DNA from: Nematostella vectensis
Taxonomy: Eukaryota > Cnidaria > Anthozoa > Actiniaria > Edwardsiidae
NCBI RefSeq assembly: GCF_932526225.1
Contig: NC_064042.1
Span: forward strand, 62,001 to 126,000
Reading direction: 5' to 3'
DNA length: 64,000 nucleotides
The notes under the pieces: generated by a model
The model's database searches: none
The model's input: only the letters and a program-made list of their open reading frames with translations
Told to the model about the DNA's origin: nothing
Shown here: positions 31,601-45,664 of the stretch, piece by piece
Position numbering within the stretch: position 1 is the first letter of the stretch
Layout: each line of letters starts with the position of its first letter
Position numbers and translations under genes: made by a program

Positions 31601-34600
31601 AACAAATGGTGTTATTTATTCTTTTCTTCAATGCCCGAAACAAACAGAAAACAATATACACCAGTAGTGCCTTTGCCTCCTTTGCTTCCATACCCCAAAC
31701 AAACAGAACACAATATACACCAGTAGTGCCTTTGCCTTCTTTGCTTCCATACCCCAAACAAACAGAACACAATATACACCAGTAGTGCCTTTGCCTTCTT
31801 TGCTTCCATACCCCAAACAAACAGAACACAATATACACCAGTAGTGCCTTTGCCTTCTTTGCTTCCATACCCCAAACAAACAGAAAACAATATACACCAG
31901 TAGTGCCTTTGCCTTCTTTGCTTCCATACCCCAAACAAACAGAACACAATATACACCAGTAGTGCCTTTGCCTTCTTTGCTTCCATACCCCAAACAAACA
32001 GAAAACAATATACACCGGCAGTAGTGCCTTTGCCTTCTTTGCTTCCATACCCCAAACAAACAGAAAACAATATACACCAGTAGTGCCTTTGCCTTCTTTG
32101 CTTCCATACCCCAAACAAACAGAAAACAAGGTACACCAGTAGTGCCTTTGCCTTCTTTGCTTCCATACCCCAAACAAACAGAACACAATATACACCAGTA
32201 GTGCCTTTGCCTTCTTTGCTTCCATACCCCAAACAAACTGAACACAATATACACCAGTAGTGCCTTTGCCTTCTTTGCTTCCATACCCCAAACAATCAGA
32301 ACACAAGGTACACCAGTAGTGCCTTTGCCTTCTTTGCTTCCATACCCCAAACACACAGAAAACAATATACACCAGTAGTGCCTTTGCCTTCTTTGCTTCC
32401 ATACCCCAAACAAACAGAACACAATATACACCAGTAGTGCCTTTGCCTTCTTTGCTTCCATACCCCAAACAAACAGAACACAATATACACCAGTAGTGCC
32501 TTTGCCTTCTTTGCTTCCATACCCCAAACAAACAGAAAACAAGGTACATCAGTAGTGCCTTTAGTTTAGTTTATTGACTTTGCCCACGGAGAAAAAAAAA
32601 AATACACATACATAATACGTTATACATAAGAAACAGAACATAAATACATACAATGTCTTTGTCAATGCCTTTGCCTTCTTTGCTTCCATACCCCAAACAA
32701 ACAGAAAACAATATACACCAGTAGTGCCTTTGCCTTCTTTGCTTCCATACCCCAAACAAACAGAAAACAATATACACCAGTAGTGCCTTTGCCTTCTTTG
32801 CTTCCATACCCCAAACAAACAGAAAACAATATACACCAGTAGTGCCTTTGCCTTCTTTGCTTCCATACCCCAAACAAACAGAACACAATATACACCAGTA
32901 GTGCCTTTGCCTTCTTTGCTTCCATACCCCAAACAAACAGAACACAATATACACCGGCAGTAGTGCCTTTGCCTTCTTTGCTTCCATACCCCAAACAAAC
33001 AGAAAACAAGGTACACCAGTAGTGCCTTTGCCTTCTTTGCTTCCATACCCCAAACAAACAGAACACAATATACACCAGTAGTGCCTTTGCCTTCTTTGCT
33101 TCCATACCCCAAACAAACAGAAAACAATATACACCAGTAGTGCCTTTGCCTTCTTTGCTTCCATACCCCAAACAAACAGAACACAATATACACCAGTAGT
33201 GCCTTTGCCTTCTTTGCTTCCATACCCCAAACAAACAGAACACAATATACACCGGCAGTAGTGCCTTTGCCTTCTTTGCTTCCATACCCCAAACAAACAG
33301 AAAACAAGGTACACCAGTAGTGCCTTTGCCTTCTTTGCTTCCATACCCCAAACAAACAGAACACAATATACACCAGTAGTGCCTTTGCCTTCTTTGCTTC
33401 CATACCCCAAACAAACAGAAAACAATATACACCAGTAGTGCCTTTGCCTTCTTTGCTTCCATACCCCAAACAAACAGAACACAATATACACCAGTAGTGC
33501 CTTTGCCTTCTTTGCTTCCATACCCCAAACAAACAGAAAACAAGGTACACCAGTAGTGCCTTTGCCTTCTTTGCTTCCATACCCCAAACAAACAGAAAAC
33601 AATATACACCAGTAGTGCCTTTGCCTTCTTTGCTTCCATACCCCAAACAAACAGAAAACAATATACACCAGTAGTACCTTTTCCTTGTTTGCTTCCATAC
33701 CCCAAACAAACAGAAAACAATATACACCAGTAGTGCCTTTGCCTTCTTTGCTTCCATACCCCAAACAAACAGAAAACAATATACACCAGTAGTGCCTTTG
33801 CCTTCTTTGCTTCCATACCCCAAACAAACAGAAAACAAGGTACACCAGTAGTGCCTTTGCCTTCTTTGCTTCCATACCCCAAACAAACTGAACACAATAT
33901 ACACCAGTAGTGCCTTTGCCTTCTTTGCTTCCATACCCCAAACAAACAGAAAACAATATACACCAGTAGTGCCTTTGCCTTCTTTGCTTCCATACCCCAA
34001 ACAAACTGAACACAATATACACCAGTAGTGCCTTTGCCTTCTTTGCTTCCATACCCCAAACAAACAGAAAACAATATACACCAGTAGTGCCTTTGCCTTC
34101 TTTGCTTCCATACCCCAAACAAACAGAAAACAAGGTACATCAGCACTACCTTTGTCTCTGTGTTGAGCTGCTGTAGGCCAGCGGCATAGTCTGGTGTCGC
34201 AGGCTCTGCCGGTTTTGCAGCCTCTGCCGCCTTCTTCTGTTTTGGTTCCTCTGCAGTATCTCCATCTCCTGAAAGGTTAAGAAAGAACAGCTAAAAGAAC
34301 ACATACTATGACGCTATATAGCTATAATACAGAGAAATTTCAACTGACCAATCAAAAGCAAGAGCCCAACTTTTTTTGGGAGGGGGGGTGGTAGAGTAAA
34401 ATGGCGAAAACACCATTTGGTTGTTCACTTATTTATAAGGCAATAAATGTCACAGACTAGTCAGGACAAAGGTTCCAGGGTGACATGGACAGCACCTGTT
34501 GTTTTCTTTCTTCTTTTTAGTTCTCTGCCTCCACCAATAGGCTGCTCATTGATGTCAAGTAGCTACAAAACAAGGGATTTGGTATCTTCAACTAGCTACA

Positions 34601-37600
34601 CAATAATGTACTGGGAAGGGTAATTACACATATGCAGACTGGATAGGAGAGCCTGGGTGGTAGAGTTTGCAGAACAATTTTCTGCAGCGTCTTTGCATTT
34701 CACCACTCTGGGTTCTTGGTTTCATTCCTAGTTCTGACACAATTTGAGTTCCCTGGTTCTCAATTTCCTTTTAAAGTGTCAGTGGTATGGCAGCTGTCAT
34801 AGGTGCCATCCACTTGGCCACTCCCTATTCTAGGATCTACCTCCTTCAAGATTTCCCATTAATTACCCTCCTAATGTCAAGCTTGTTAAAGTGATAACAT
34901 CATGTCAGCTTATAGACGTCCACTTTTACATTTATGTATCATAGATGGTGCCTGCCTCCATATTGGAATTAAGGGTGATAGCTACACCCTGTTAAATGTT
35001 ACCTTTATGCAACCGTGTTGTTAAAGGGTGACAGTTACACACCATTAATTGTTACCTTTGTTCGACCATGTTGTTTAAGGGTAGCAGCAGATATGATGCT
35101 TCTTGAGTGAGGCGCACCAGATGGTGTAGTTCGGACATGACTGGCACAAGGATTGGTCCTAGTTGTTATTCTTACTAAAAATAGATTTTAAAAAATGGTT
35201 AATGTAGTAATTTAATTAGTTGTTCTTTAACACTCCAAGTTTGTTATTAGACATAACATTTTTCTCTTTGCAGTTTGACATGTGCTTGAGAAGTAAACCA
35301 ATTAAAACCAGTGAAACATGCCATCTGATTGTTATGGGCTTCACTAGTCAACAGGCAAAAAATGCTTGAGGGCCAATCAATCACAATGGAATCCTGCCAG
35401 TTATGTATGAAGGTCATATCAATCAAAAGAGTGTTTCTTGCAAGCTAACTTTGTCTTTGTGATCAAAGAAGCACTATGGCAATACTGTAGCATGACCTTC
35501 CATCCCACAAGACTTTCACTTCATTTGGCTGGAACATCACTTAAGGCGGATTTACATGTTCCAATTTCAATTATACATGGTGGTTTCAGACTTATATACA
35601 GTGCAATGCATCATATATACATACATGGTGGCTCATATTTTTTGGATGGAGATTGCAATTTGTGAGAGGAGCTGCCAGACGTTGAACCCTTTTTCTGAGA
35701 AGACAGAGCCTCAGTTGCCGCTGCAGACAGAAGAGTTAAAATGGAGATCAAAGAGATGACAGCAGTATTGGAGCCCCTGCCTCTTCCTCTCCTCCTAAAC
35801 CTAACCATAACCTCATAAAACCTTCAATACCTTCTTGAGGCTAGATGCCAATACCTATTTCAGACATATACAATACTGACAGACATATACAATACTGACA
35901 GACATATACAATACTGACATATACAATACTGACAGACATATACAATACTGACAGACATATACAATACTGACATATACAATACAGACAGACATATACAATA
36001 CTGACAGACATGTACAATACTGAAAGACATATACAATACTGAAAGACATATACAATACTGACAGACATATACAATACTGACATATACAATACTGACAGAC
36101 ATATACAATACTGACAGACATATACAATACTGACAGACATATACAATACTGACAGACATATACAATACTGACAGACATATACAATACTGACAGACATATA
36201 CAATACTGACATATACAATACTGACAGACATATACAATACTGACTGACATATACAATACTGACAGACATATACAATACTGACAGACATATACAATACTGA
36301 CATATACAATACTGACAGACATATACAATACTGACTGACATATACAATACTGACTGACATATACAATACTGACAGACATATAAAATACTGACAGACATAT
36401 ACAATACTGACAGACATATACAATACTGACATATACAATACTGACAGACATATACAATACTGACAGACATATACAATACTGACAGACATATACAATACTG
36501 ACAGACATATACAATACTGACAGACATATACAATACTGACAGACATATACAATACTGACAGACATATACAATACTGACAGACATATACAATACTGACAGA
36601 CATATACAATACTGACAGACATATACAATACTGACTGACATATACAATACTGACAGACATGTACAATACTGACAGACATACAATACTGACAGACATATAC
36701 AATACTGACAGACATGTACAATACTGACAGACATATACAATACTGACAGACATGTACAATACTGACAGACATATACAATACTGACAGACATGTACAATAC
36801 TGACAGACATATACAATACTGACAGACATGTACAATACTGACTGACATATACAATACTGACAGACATGTACAATACTGACTGACATATACAATACTGACA
36901 GACATATACAATACTGACAGACATATACAATACTGACAGACATATACAATACTGACATATACAATACTGACAGACATATACAATACTGACAGACATGTAC
37001 AATACTGACAGACATATACAATACTGACAGACATATACAATACTGACAGACATATACAATAATGACAGACATATACAATACTGACAGACATATACAATAC
37101 TGACAGACATATACAATACTGACATATACAATACTGACAGACATATACAATACTGACAGACATGTACAATGCTGACAGACATATACAATACTGACAGACA
37201 TATACAATACTGACTGACATATACAATACTGACTGACATATACAATACTGACAGACATATACAATACTGACAGACATATACAATACTGACAGACATATAC
37301 AATACTGACAGACATATACAATACTGACAGACATATACAATACTGACAGACATATACAATACTGACAGACATATACAATATTGACATATACAATACTGAC
37401 AGACATATACAATACTGACAGACATATACAATACTGACAGACATATACAATACTGACATATACAATACTGACAGACATGTACAATACTGACAGACATATA
37501 CAATACTGACATATACAATACTGACAGACATGTACAATACTGACAGACATATACAATACTGACAGACATATACAATACTGACAGACATATACAATACTGA

Positions 37601-40600
37601 CATATACAATACTGACAGACATGTACAATACTGACAGACATATACAATACTGACAGACATATACAATACTGACAGACATATACAATACTGACATATACAA
37701 TACTGACAGACATATACAATACTGACAGACATATACAATACTGACAGACATATACAATACTGACTGACATATACAATACTGACAGACATGTACAATACTG
37801 ACAGACATATACAATACTGACAGACATGTACAATACTGACAGACATATACAATACTGACAGACATATACAATACTGACAGACATGTACAATACTGAAAGA
37901 CATATACAATACTGACTGACATATACAATACTGACAGACATGTACAATACTGACAGACATGTACAATACTGACAGACATATACAATACTGACAGACATGT
38001 ACAATACTGAAAGACATATACAATACTGACAGACATATACAATACTGACAGACATATACAATACTGACAGACATGTACAATACTGACAGACATATTATAC
38101 AATACTGACAGACATATACAATACTGACAGACATATACAATACTGACAGACATATACAATACTGACATATACAATACTGACAGACATATACAATACTGAC
38201 AGACATGTACAATACTGACAGACATATACAATACTGACATATACAATACTGACAGACATATACAATACTGACAGACATAAACAATACTGACAGACATGTA
38301 CAATACTGACAGACATATACAATACTGACAGACATATACAATACTGACAGACATATACAATACTGACAGACATGTACAATACTGACAGACATATACAATA
38401 CTGACAGAAATGTACAATACTGACAGACATGTACAATACTGACAGACATATACAATACTGACAGACATATACAATACTGACAGACATATACAATACTGAC
38501 AGACATGTACAATACTGACAGACATATACAATACTGACAGACATATACAATACTGACAGACATATGCAATACTGACAGACATATACAATACTGACAGACA
38601 TATACAATACAGACATATATAATACTGACATACATATATAATACTGACATACATATACAATACTGACAGACATATGCAATACTGACAGACATATACAATA
38701 CTGACAGACATATACAATACTGACAGACATATACAATACAGACATATATAATACTGACATACATATATAATACTGACATACATATACAATACTGACTGAC
38801 ATATACAATACTGACATATACAATACTGACAGACATATACAATACTGACAGACATATACAATACTGACATATACAATACTGACAGACATATACAATACTG
38901 ACAGACATATACAATACTGACAGACATATACAATACTGACAGACATGTACAATACTGACAGACATGTACAATACTGACAGACATGTACAATACTGACAGA
39001 CATGTACAATACTGACAGACATGTACAATACTGACAGACATGTACAATACTGACAGACATGTACAATACTGACAGACATGTACAATACTGACAGACATGT
39101 ACAATACTGACAGACATGTACAATACTGACAGACATATACAATACTGACATATACAATACTGACAGACATATACAATACTGACAGACATATACAATACTG
39201 ACAGACATATACAATACTGACAGACATGTACAATACTGACAGACATATACAATACTGACAGACATATACAATACTGACAGACATATACAATACTGACATA
39301 TACAATACTGACAGACATATACAATACTGACAGACATATACAATACTGACATATACAATACTGACAGACATATACAATACTGACATATACAATACTGACA
39401 GACATATACAATACTGACAGACATATACAATACTGACATATACAATACTGACAGACATATACAATACTGACAGAAAGTAATGCAACTGAATTTTGCCAAA
39501 ATTTGTTCTATGATTGGCGATAACATCAGAAAACAACCGTAATTCGCTGAAAGTTCGGTAGAGCTGAAACTATTTTATTTTGCACGCTCCCGAAATGTCT
39601 GCAAATTTTAACCTAAGCAAGAATTTTAGGCAAATGTGGTTCTAGCTGAACTTTGCCGAAATTTCGCCGTTCTAAATTTCGAATAGACTTATATGTACAG
39701 CAGAAATTCCTGAGAATGTACGGACACTAGCAAAGCGATTTCGCAGAACTTTTAATTTTATTTTTTTTAGAGACAGAGGATTCTTCTTGATCGAAATCTC
39801 AAACTTCGATTCTCTTAACATTGTTTAATGCAAAAGCAAAGTTTTAAGGAGAACCAAAGCACATAATACATAGTCACACAACTTGTTACTCTCAAATGCC
39901 GCAGTTGTCTCTAAGACTTGTATGTAAACTTGATCAGTACAAACGTTTTCAAAGAAACTTCAAATCAAATAAACATCCTGTAATTATTTTTTTGGGGGGA
40001 AATGTAATGTGTTGCTCAAGATTGCAATTTGATTTATCTGAATACTATATGTTTAGAATGACGTAACATGGTGTTATGCGGCGTGACTAAACAATCATAA
40101 CAAAGGTCGTTCCCGGAAATTTCCGTATAATAACAGCGCCTTTTGACGTAGGACCGAGCTGCATAAGAGAACATCAGGCAAAGGAAAAGCCTCATATTTC
40201 AGAATAATATATACCATGACTGTTTTTGAGAAGTTTTAGAGGGGCATGTTTAATCTAGAGATGTGTGACATTTCCATTGTCTTGGATCACGCTACGGCGA
40301 CATGCTTTCCGCAGGCTACAAAAACTTTTATTATCAGTGGCTTTGCATACCCAGTTTTAGTTTAAAATAACCGTTTGGAAAAGAGACCCAAAGAATCTAT
40401 ACATTAATTTGAGATACAACTGTTTTTCTGCGTGTAAAATATATATTTTGAGACTCTCTAGCATTGTTAATTTACATTGCTTATTGAAGTCACATCGAGA
40501 ACCGTGTACATAAGTTAGCAAAGGTTTGTTAGCAAAGCGACAGTTAGGCAAGCAAAACTCCAAACAATTTTCTTACAAATGAAGTGTATTCTTTTAACGG

Positions 40601-43600
40601 GAACAAGTTGTGTTTTCATTATTTGCTTACCCTAGCATCATCTATTTTTCATGAGTTTAAAGTTACTGGCCATGGACCAATAGTGAATATAGACGTCGCA
40701 TGTGTTGTCTGTGCCGTAATAACATAGAGCTTCAATAACTCTGTGTCTGTCCTGAGAAAGTACAGTGTACAGAAAAAGAGCTCATTTACAACGAAAGTCG
40801 AAAACCAAAACCCTTAATTTTGCTGAAATTTCGGATGTGAAATTTCGAATGGCAAAAACTGCCGAAAAAATTATAGCCAAATTTTTGGCCAAGATACCCG
40901 AAATTTTGGATTAGAACAATAATGAATTTTCGGCAAAATTTGCAAGTTTTCGGCCGCATTACTTTCTGTCAGTACTGTAGTCAAGTTGTTAGATACTTTT
41001 AATGAAATATTTCTAAATAGTCTAAGACCATGGCCCGATAACTCAAAATCTATAATTCAAACTTCCTGTTTCTGTGAACTAACTTTTCTAGGTACTAATT
41101 GTTTGGTCACCTGAGGAAAGCATACGTTTTATTAGAGTAACCACCTTTTTGCAGAAGTTCTGCCCTGAGGGCAGCAGACTTGGGTTTTCTTCGGAGGGTA
41201 AAATGCTTTGGAAGTGTTGGCTGTTCCCCAACTACTGAAAGCAAGGCCCCTTTATTAAGATATGGACATTCCAGCGGCATCAGATTAGAAGAGTTGTCTG
41301 TTGCAGCAACTAAAAAAGAAACATATAAATTTACCAATTTTCTAATACGTTTCATTTTATTTGAAACTTTTATATTGCCTTCATGATGGACTTTTTAATG
41401 GTTTCTTATTGTAGAAATCAAAATAACAACACTCACTCTAAAAATTAAACTGCCATGTTTCCACTATTTCTTCATGAAAACTTCTATATTTTACTATCAT
41501 CTGTTATTTTGTTGATACTGATGTTGGTGGTTTTAATTATCTTAATATTATGGTGATGATCTTATGGTGATGAGGATGATGCTGAACTATTGGGATAAAA
41601 TGGGACTTTTGGGTAACTTATAACTTAAATATAAAAATAACAGAGATCCTTTCAGAGAGATAAACTAATTTTACATGATACCAGCCTTGTTTGTTGAGAG
41701 CACAAAGTGATGTGATAAGCAATGAAATGACCATTTTGGGGGTTCAGTTCTACTAATAGCGCAGCCAGCGCGGCCGTAGGCTGCACGGGGAGCCCCCCAT
41801 AGGTATAGAAATGGTCTATAACTAGGCGACTCAGTTTTTGTGGTCAATGACGTCATTGTCACAAGCTGCCATCCAACCAGCCAGCCAGCCGCGATCTGCC
41901 TCGGCACAGGCCACCAGAGCGGGCAAAACAATATGGCGGATGAGTATTTCTGGCCCTCTCAAAAACCCACGAAAACTGACTACAGAAAAGCCAAGAATTG
42001 TCGAAAAAGAAGTGCTTGAAAAAAATCATTCGTGGGAATGCTAACCACGGATATGAACTTGTCTAATTATGTGCAAAAGACTGTGTAAAAGCATGGTTGA
42101 AAGTTATGAAGAGTCAAGTCTTGTGCTCGAGTCAAGGTCAGCTAAAATGTCAGAGTAAGCCACAAGATAAAGATAGAAAAAAACAAATTAATTTTATGGA
42201 CACCTTCTCCGACAAGTGCTCATATGTATTTGTTCTTGCACTGGCAGACGTAGGTAAGTTAGCGTATTGTATTAAAGTACTTAGCGGAATGATCTTTCGG
42301 AGTTGTTTTCTTTTCAAACTTTGAACACCTTTTTCATTGTTGAATTTAATAAATAAAACTAGGCTGTATTTATCAAATTCGATCTCTAAATCTGCCATTC
42401 ACTATCTATCATAGGAAAATTATGACTACTTTCATTAATGAATTGAATATAAGTTACCAGAGCTGTCAACTCTGTCACAAGATTTTGGACCTCTTCATAA
42501 ACCCAATTTTTGTGAGAATGTTCATACATTTTCTGTATTCATTCGCATTGTCTTTCTTGGTTTTTTTTCTCACATATTTGCTGTATTTCATCCGATTTCA
42601 CAAGATTTCTGTCGAAGTTGGGTTGACAGCTATGATATACTAGAAATAAAACCAAAAGTTATTTTTCATTTCAATAAATGATTAGTCAAATTCTCACAAA
42701 GATGAGCAATGCTTAAATGAATTACTTGGGTAAGCTCCAGCTTTTTTTGGAGAAAGAAATAGAGAACTGGTTTCCTAAAACCTTAAAGAAATTGAGAGCT
42801 GGTCTTCTAAAATCCTAAGTATTAGTAATTTGTGAAAAACAACATATACTTGATGAACACTTGAAATTTAGATCGACTATTCTGGAATTCTGTTTTGATT
42901 TAAAAAAAAAGGTGCACATACATATTTAGGACCTTGAGGATCTGTTATTACCTAAAAATATGCCTTGTTTTGATACCACCTACAATATTTTTAATAACCC
43001 TGGGTACCTCAATGTTTTCTTACAAACCTTGAAAAAACTTTTTTTTCACATGTTTTAGTTTTAGGTTTTATGAATTAGGTTTTTGTGGTATAATATTTGT
43101 ATCGTAAGGAAATTACCAGTTTTTTCTTTAATGCTATTCTCCAAACTTTTTTAGGTTAATCTCAGCCAGAGATTCTGAAATCAAGCTGAGACACAAGCTG
43201 CTGGCTAAGAGGCATGAACCAGGGCAGGATGTACATATAAGGCATTGGTATTTAATGTAGGTCACCAGAAAAAAACACATATAAAGTAACAAAAAGTAAG
43301 ATAATATTTGAATGGAAAAATTGTTCTAAAAAATGAACCAGAGTTATAAAAGTAAAAAACAAGTTTTTTTTTTCCAAGTTAGCCTGACAGGTTCTTGTAT
43401 AATGTGTGGTTAGTGACATTTAGGCTATTTAGGTTCATAAATAGTCTCTTGCTATTACAATGACTCATGGTAAAGTAATTGAGGTAGTAAGTTAATCATA
43501 AAAACAAAAACAGGTCTCCTATATGATCCCTAAAGGTCATATTTAAAACTATTTAGAAATCAATCTTCCTTTTTCAAATTATAGGCTAAATAGATGCTTA

Positions 43601-44878
43601 TAAAAAGGATTCAAATTTGATAATTCTAGGTTAACAGGTTCATTCTAGGTTCTTATATGTGGTTCTTTACTGTATAATAAAATAATGTACTCATAATTTT
43701 TTTCAAATATTTTGGAGTGCTTTTAATCCACCCTTAGCAAAGTTACATTCTAAAGCACAAGAGAGAAGATTAATAAAGATATTTTTCCAATATTTGAATT
43801 GCTTATTTTAAAACTTACACAAGAGAAAGAAAATGATAAAGCCCTATCTTTGCAAGATAAGTAAAGTAATTTAAAGAAGTAAAAGGAATTGGGACAGTAC
43901 AGGCAGGGAATGAGTACTTTTACCTCAAATCCACTATGATAATGTGATTTGCTGATATACTTATTAATATATAGGAATTTGATATGTATTTGTTTATTGT
44001 TTTTAATTTTGAAGAGAATAAAATAGCACCCAGTTTTTTGTGAGGAACTTTAATTGATCCTCATTTTAAAATAAATATGACCTCCCTTCCCACCCGAAAG
44101 CCTTCCTTGTTAATCAAAACATAAATTTATTTTGCTGTATCAGTTGTCTATCAAGTATAGTTTAGTTAATGATATCCTTAGTAATGTCAATAAATACTAT
44201 TTTACCTAGAACAAAAAATATATTTGTTCTAGGTATTCCCTAGAACATGCAAGCTTTATATGTTTCACATATGGTGCCTTTTTGTGGGTGGTGGAACATG
44301 ATGCATAATGAAAGTGCAGGCAAGGGGGGTTCTACACAAGTTTATGCTGAAAAAAAATCATGCTGGCTCCGCTTTTAGGCAGTGCCTAAATCTATATATT
44401 ATTGGTTTTTTCTCCCGCTTTTGAGTCTGTGGAATAGCCTAGTACTTCCTATGTAGCAAGCTTTACATACAAAAACAAAGACAAATCACTGAAACTTACG
44501 AATGCTCTCAAGCTGTTGAGTGACTTCAGCGAAGACCGGGCAGGCGTGTTCCAGGTGAACATTCAACATTCCTGTTGTGGGGTAATCCTTTAGCACCTCA
44601 CATAACACTCGCACCCATTCGTCTTCATCCGCCGCGCCAATTTCCAAAATCTCGTTCAACTCGGCGATCGTCTCTTCTACCACACGTCTAGGAAGATGCA
44701 GAAACGCCATCAAAAGTTTGACTTTGACCTGCGGTTCGAGTCTGTGGAAGCACTCTGGGATATTTCGTAGTACGTCAGGGGTTAAGAGAGACCGTAGACT
44801 CGAGCCTGACCAGGGGTCATCGCTAGAAAGTTTGTTGTGTAGCCACAAAGCGGTGTCGGCCTGTCTTACGGTGGCCAT
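25673..44878 (-). CDS. NELFA: Negative elongation factor A (NELF-A), ten exons
   Basis: Subunit of the nuclear NELF complex, which stabilises promoter-proximal paused Pol II. Exons (minus strand): 44878-44500, 41309-41145, 35720-35625, 35174-35056, 34562-34496, 34268-34150, 31369-31229, 29557-29279, 26307-26208, 25875-25673. All junctions are GT/AG and phases match, giving 1,668 nt (555 codons plus TGA); human NELF-A is ~530 residues. The N terminus (TALWLHNKL, HLPRRVVEE) is the NELF-C-binding domain. LMPLECPYLNKGALL and KPKSAALRAELLQK are conserved. LLDI...KRRKK and ATPDYAAGL follow, then a Pro/Gln-rich linker. The C terminus carries REQMVAAHEMFRNANRVTR, KALILGFMAGAR and LFEMNYDTGHWRRLKR. 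The ATG sits in AAGATGGCCACC. Introns are swollen by minisatellites. Confidence 0.93.
26690..29330. repeat. 52-bp minisatellite at NELFA intron 8 splice donor
   Basis: About 50 copies of a 52-bp unit, e.g. CACTTGACATTTGTGTAAGA followed by TGTCTTACCGATAACGTGAG and TTCTCTCTTCTG. Read on the minus strand, each unit copies the last 21 nt of exon 8 and the GTAAGA donor. Variants include ACATGTACTC in place of ACGTGAG (several copies) and two copies that extend further into exon 8 (GCTGCGGAGGCATCATC at ~29032 and ~29193). The authentic exon 8 boundary is the copy ending at 29279. Confidence 0.95.
29877..30688 (+). pseudogene. Nested hypothetical protein in NELFA intron 7, broken
   Basis: ATG 29877 opens 102 codons. 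The N terminus MPDYWRYAAIGALAVGG begins a membrane segment (residues ~6-25). It is followed by WWGHE and a polar stretch. The frame closes at 30183, but coding texture moves to another frame at ~30180, open from 30182. There a 135-bp (45-codon) unit starts at 30203, 30338 and 30473 and encodes QGQASDIL. The first two units end in in-frame TAG (30314, 30449). The third runs into a very basic tail (RRLNRQESRRRRQKRRKHR) and stops at 30686. A GTAAGT donor at 30178 is a rival explanation for the break. I do not recognise the protein. It is antisense to NELFA. Confidence 0.4.
30689..31228. other. NELFA intron 7, distal part
   Basis: AT-rich. The first ~150 bp contain a diverged duplicate of the basic-tail coding segment (GAAAGTCGAAAATGCCGACT near 30802). 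Otherwise nothing recognised up to exon 7. Confidence 0.35.
31627..32567. repeat. 59-bp minisatellite, block A (NELFA intron 6)
   Basis: About 16 copies of a 59-bp unit containing GCCTTTGCCTTCTTTGCTTC, CATACCCCAAACAAACAG and AACAATATACACCAGTAGT. The unit has no stop on the minus strand in any frame, so it generates long meaningless ORFs. Variation is mostly AAAACA/ACACA and AATATACACC/AAGGTACACC. Confidence 0.95.
32568..32668. other. Non-repeat interruption of the 59-bp array
   Basis: About 100 bp of AT-rich DNA (TTAGTTTAGTTTATTGAC...AATGTCTTTGTCAATGCC) splits the array into two blocks. It may be a small insertion; no target duplication is clear. Confidence 0.6.
32669..34147. repeat. 59-bp minisatellite, block B, abutting exon 6 donor
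   Basis: About 25 copies of the same 59-bp unit. The last copy stops two bases from the exon 6 donor. On the minus strand the exon/intron junction ACAAAG|GTAGTGCTGATGTA aligns with unit sequence GCAAAGGCACTACTGGTGTA, and the following TTGTTTTCTGTTTG is identical. The array therefore appears to have grown from the splice junction. Confidence 0.95.
35861..39471. repeat. 19/15-bp minisatellite (NELFA intron 2)
   Basis: About 3.6 kb built of TATACAATACTGACAGACA (19 bp) interspersed with a 15-bp form (TATACAATACTGACA) and variants with TGTACA or TGACTGACA. Its right end runs without a break into the terminal repeat of the transposon at 39462, which starts with the same CAATACTGACAGA. Long minus-strand ORFs over 1,200 codons here are a by-product of the repeat. 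Confidence 0.95.
39462..40977. mobile_element. Mariner-like non-autonomous element (NELFA intron 2)
   Basis: The left end CAATACTGACAGAAAGTAAT and the right end, reverse-complemented (CAGTACTGACAGAAAGTAAT), are near-identical and each is flanked by TA. That is the signature of Tc1/mariner elements. The interior has many CGAAATTT inverted motifs and no long ORF. Length 1.5 kb. Confidence 0.7.
41310..44499. other. NELFA intron 1
   Basis: 3.2 kb, mostly AT-rich unique sequence. Near 41750-42040 there is a GC-richer patch with CCAGCCAGCCAGCC, followed by a short ORF-like stretch from ATG 41934 (MADEYFWPSQKPTK). It could be a retrocopy or mobile fragment; I cannot assign it. Nothing else recognised. 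Confidence 0.5.
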
Positions 44879-45664
44879 CTTGGAAAAGGGAAAGTAACCG
44901 CGCCTTCAATCGGAGCCTGGGTCGAGTGATAAGCGGAAACGTTCGCGGTTTTTTTTCCTCGTTGCTTCAGGGCCATTAGGGTGTAGTAACGGGGCGTGTG
45001 GAATTAGGTTTGTGGGACCGAGATCAGTTTCAGATGCCCAAAAACGTACAGGATCACAAGATTTATATGGGAAAAGGGATCACAACTCCTTGGGGCCACA
45101 TGAGAAACATTTACCTCGTTTGAGTCTGCGGAATAACCTAGTACAGTACTAGCGAAGAGCGAAGCGGAGACAAAGGCAACCCGAGTTTAACCAGATGACA
45201 TGAGAGGAAAAAGCGGAGAGGTTCGGTTGCCGAACGATTAATCTACCAATCAGCGTGCGTCACTATTAGGGCTTTTATCGCCACGCGAGCCCTAACTTGG
45301 GTGGTCCCTTATCGCGAAGGTGTTATCACACCCCTGGAGGGTCGCTATGACTGGCGCGCGAACGTCACAGGAAATTCGGCCAATCATGGAAAGCCTTGGG
45401 GATATTTGGCGCCGAAAGGCCACCCAAGATGACTTCCGGTATGCTGAGCAGCGAAGTCAAAATGGCGGTTCAAAACAAAACAGACTATTTCGACTTTATA
45501 TCCCAGAAAAAAAATGATTTCTACCACCTTCATGTTTTTTTATTTTTATTTTTTGCTTGTTATCTAAAATCTTTAAGTAGAATTCTCCCGAGCATTATCA
45601 AATATATTAAACCTTGCATGCTTTTTTTATTTAAATTATCTTCTGTCAATTTTTCTAACTTTCT
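44879..45664. promoter_or_regulatory. NELFA 5' region / GPCR 3' region
   Basis: Upstream of the NELFA ATG: a CCAATC at ~45246 and a relatively GC-rich stretch 44880-45480, consistent with a TATA-less promoter. TTTATTTTTATT at ~45538-45550 reads as AATAAA on the minus strand and could polyadenylate the GPCR transcript. No gene of its own. Confidence 0.4.

Noticed and set aside
31584..34146. Minus-strand ORFs of 300-520 codons over the 59-bp arrays
   Set aside because: All three frames are open simultaneously and repeat the same words, because the unit simply lacks stops. It lies inside NELFA intron 6.
35841..39536. Minus-strand ORFs over 1,200 codons
   Set aside because: Produced by the 15/19-bp minisatellite. 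Low-complexity translations with several frames open at once.
41838..42044. Small ORF in NELFA intron 1
   Set aside because: Low-complexity start (repeated CCAG). A nearby alternative frame from 41934 is equally short, so there is no support for a gene.
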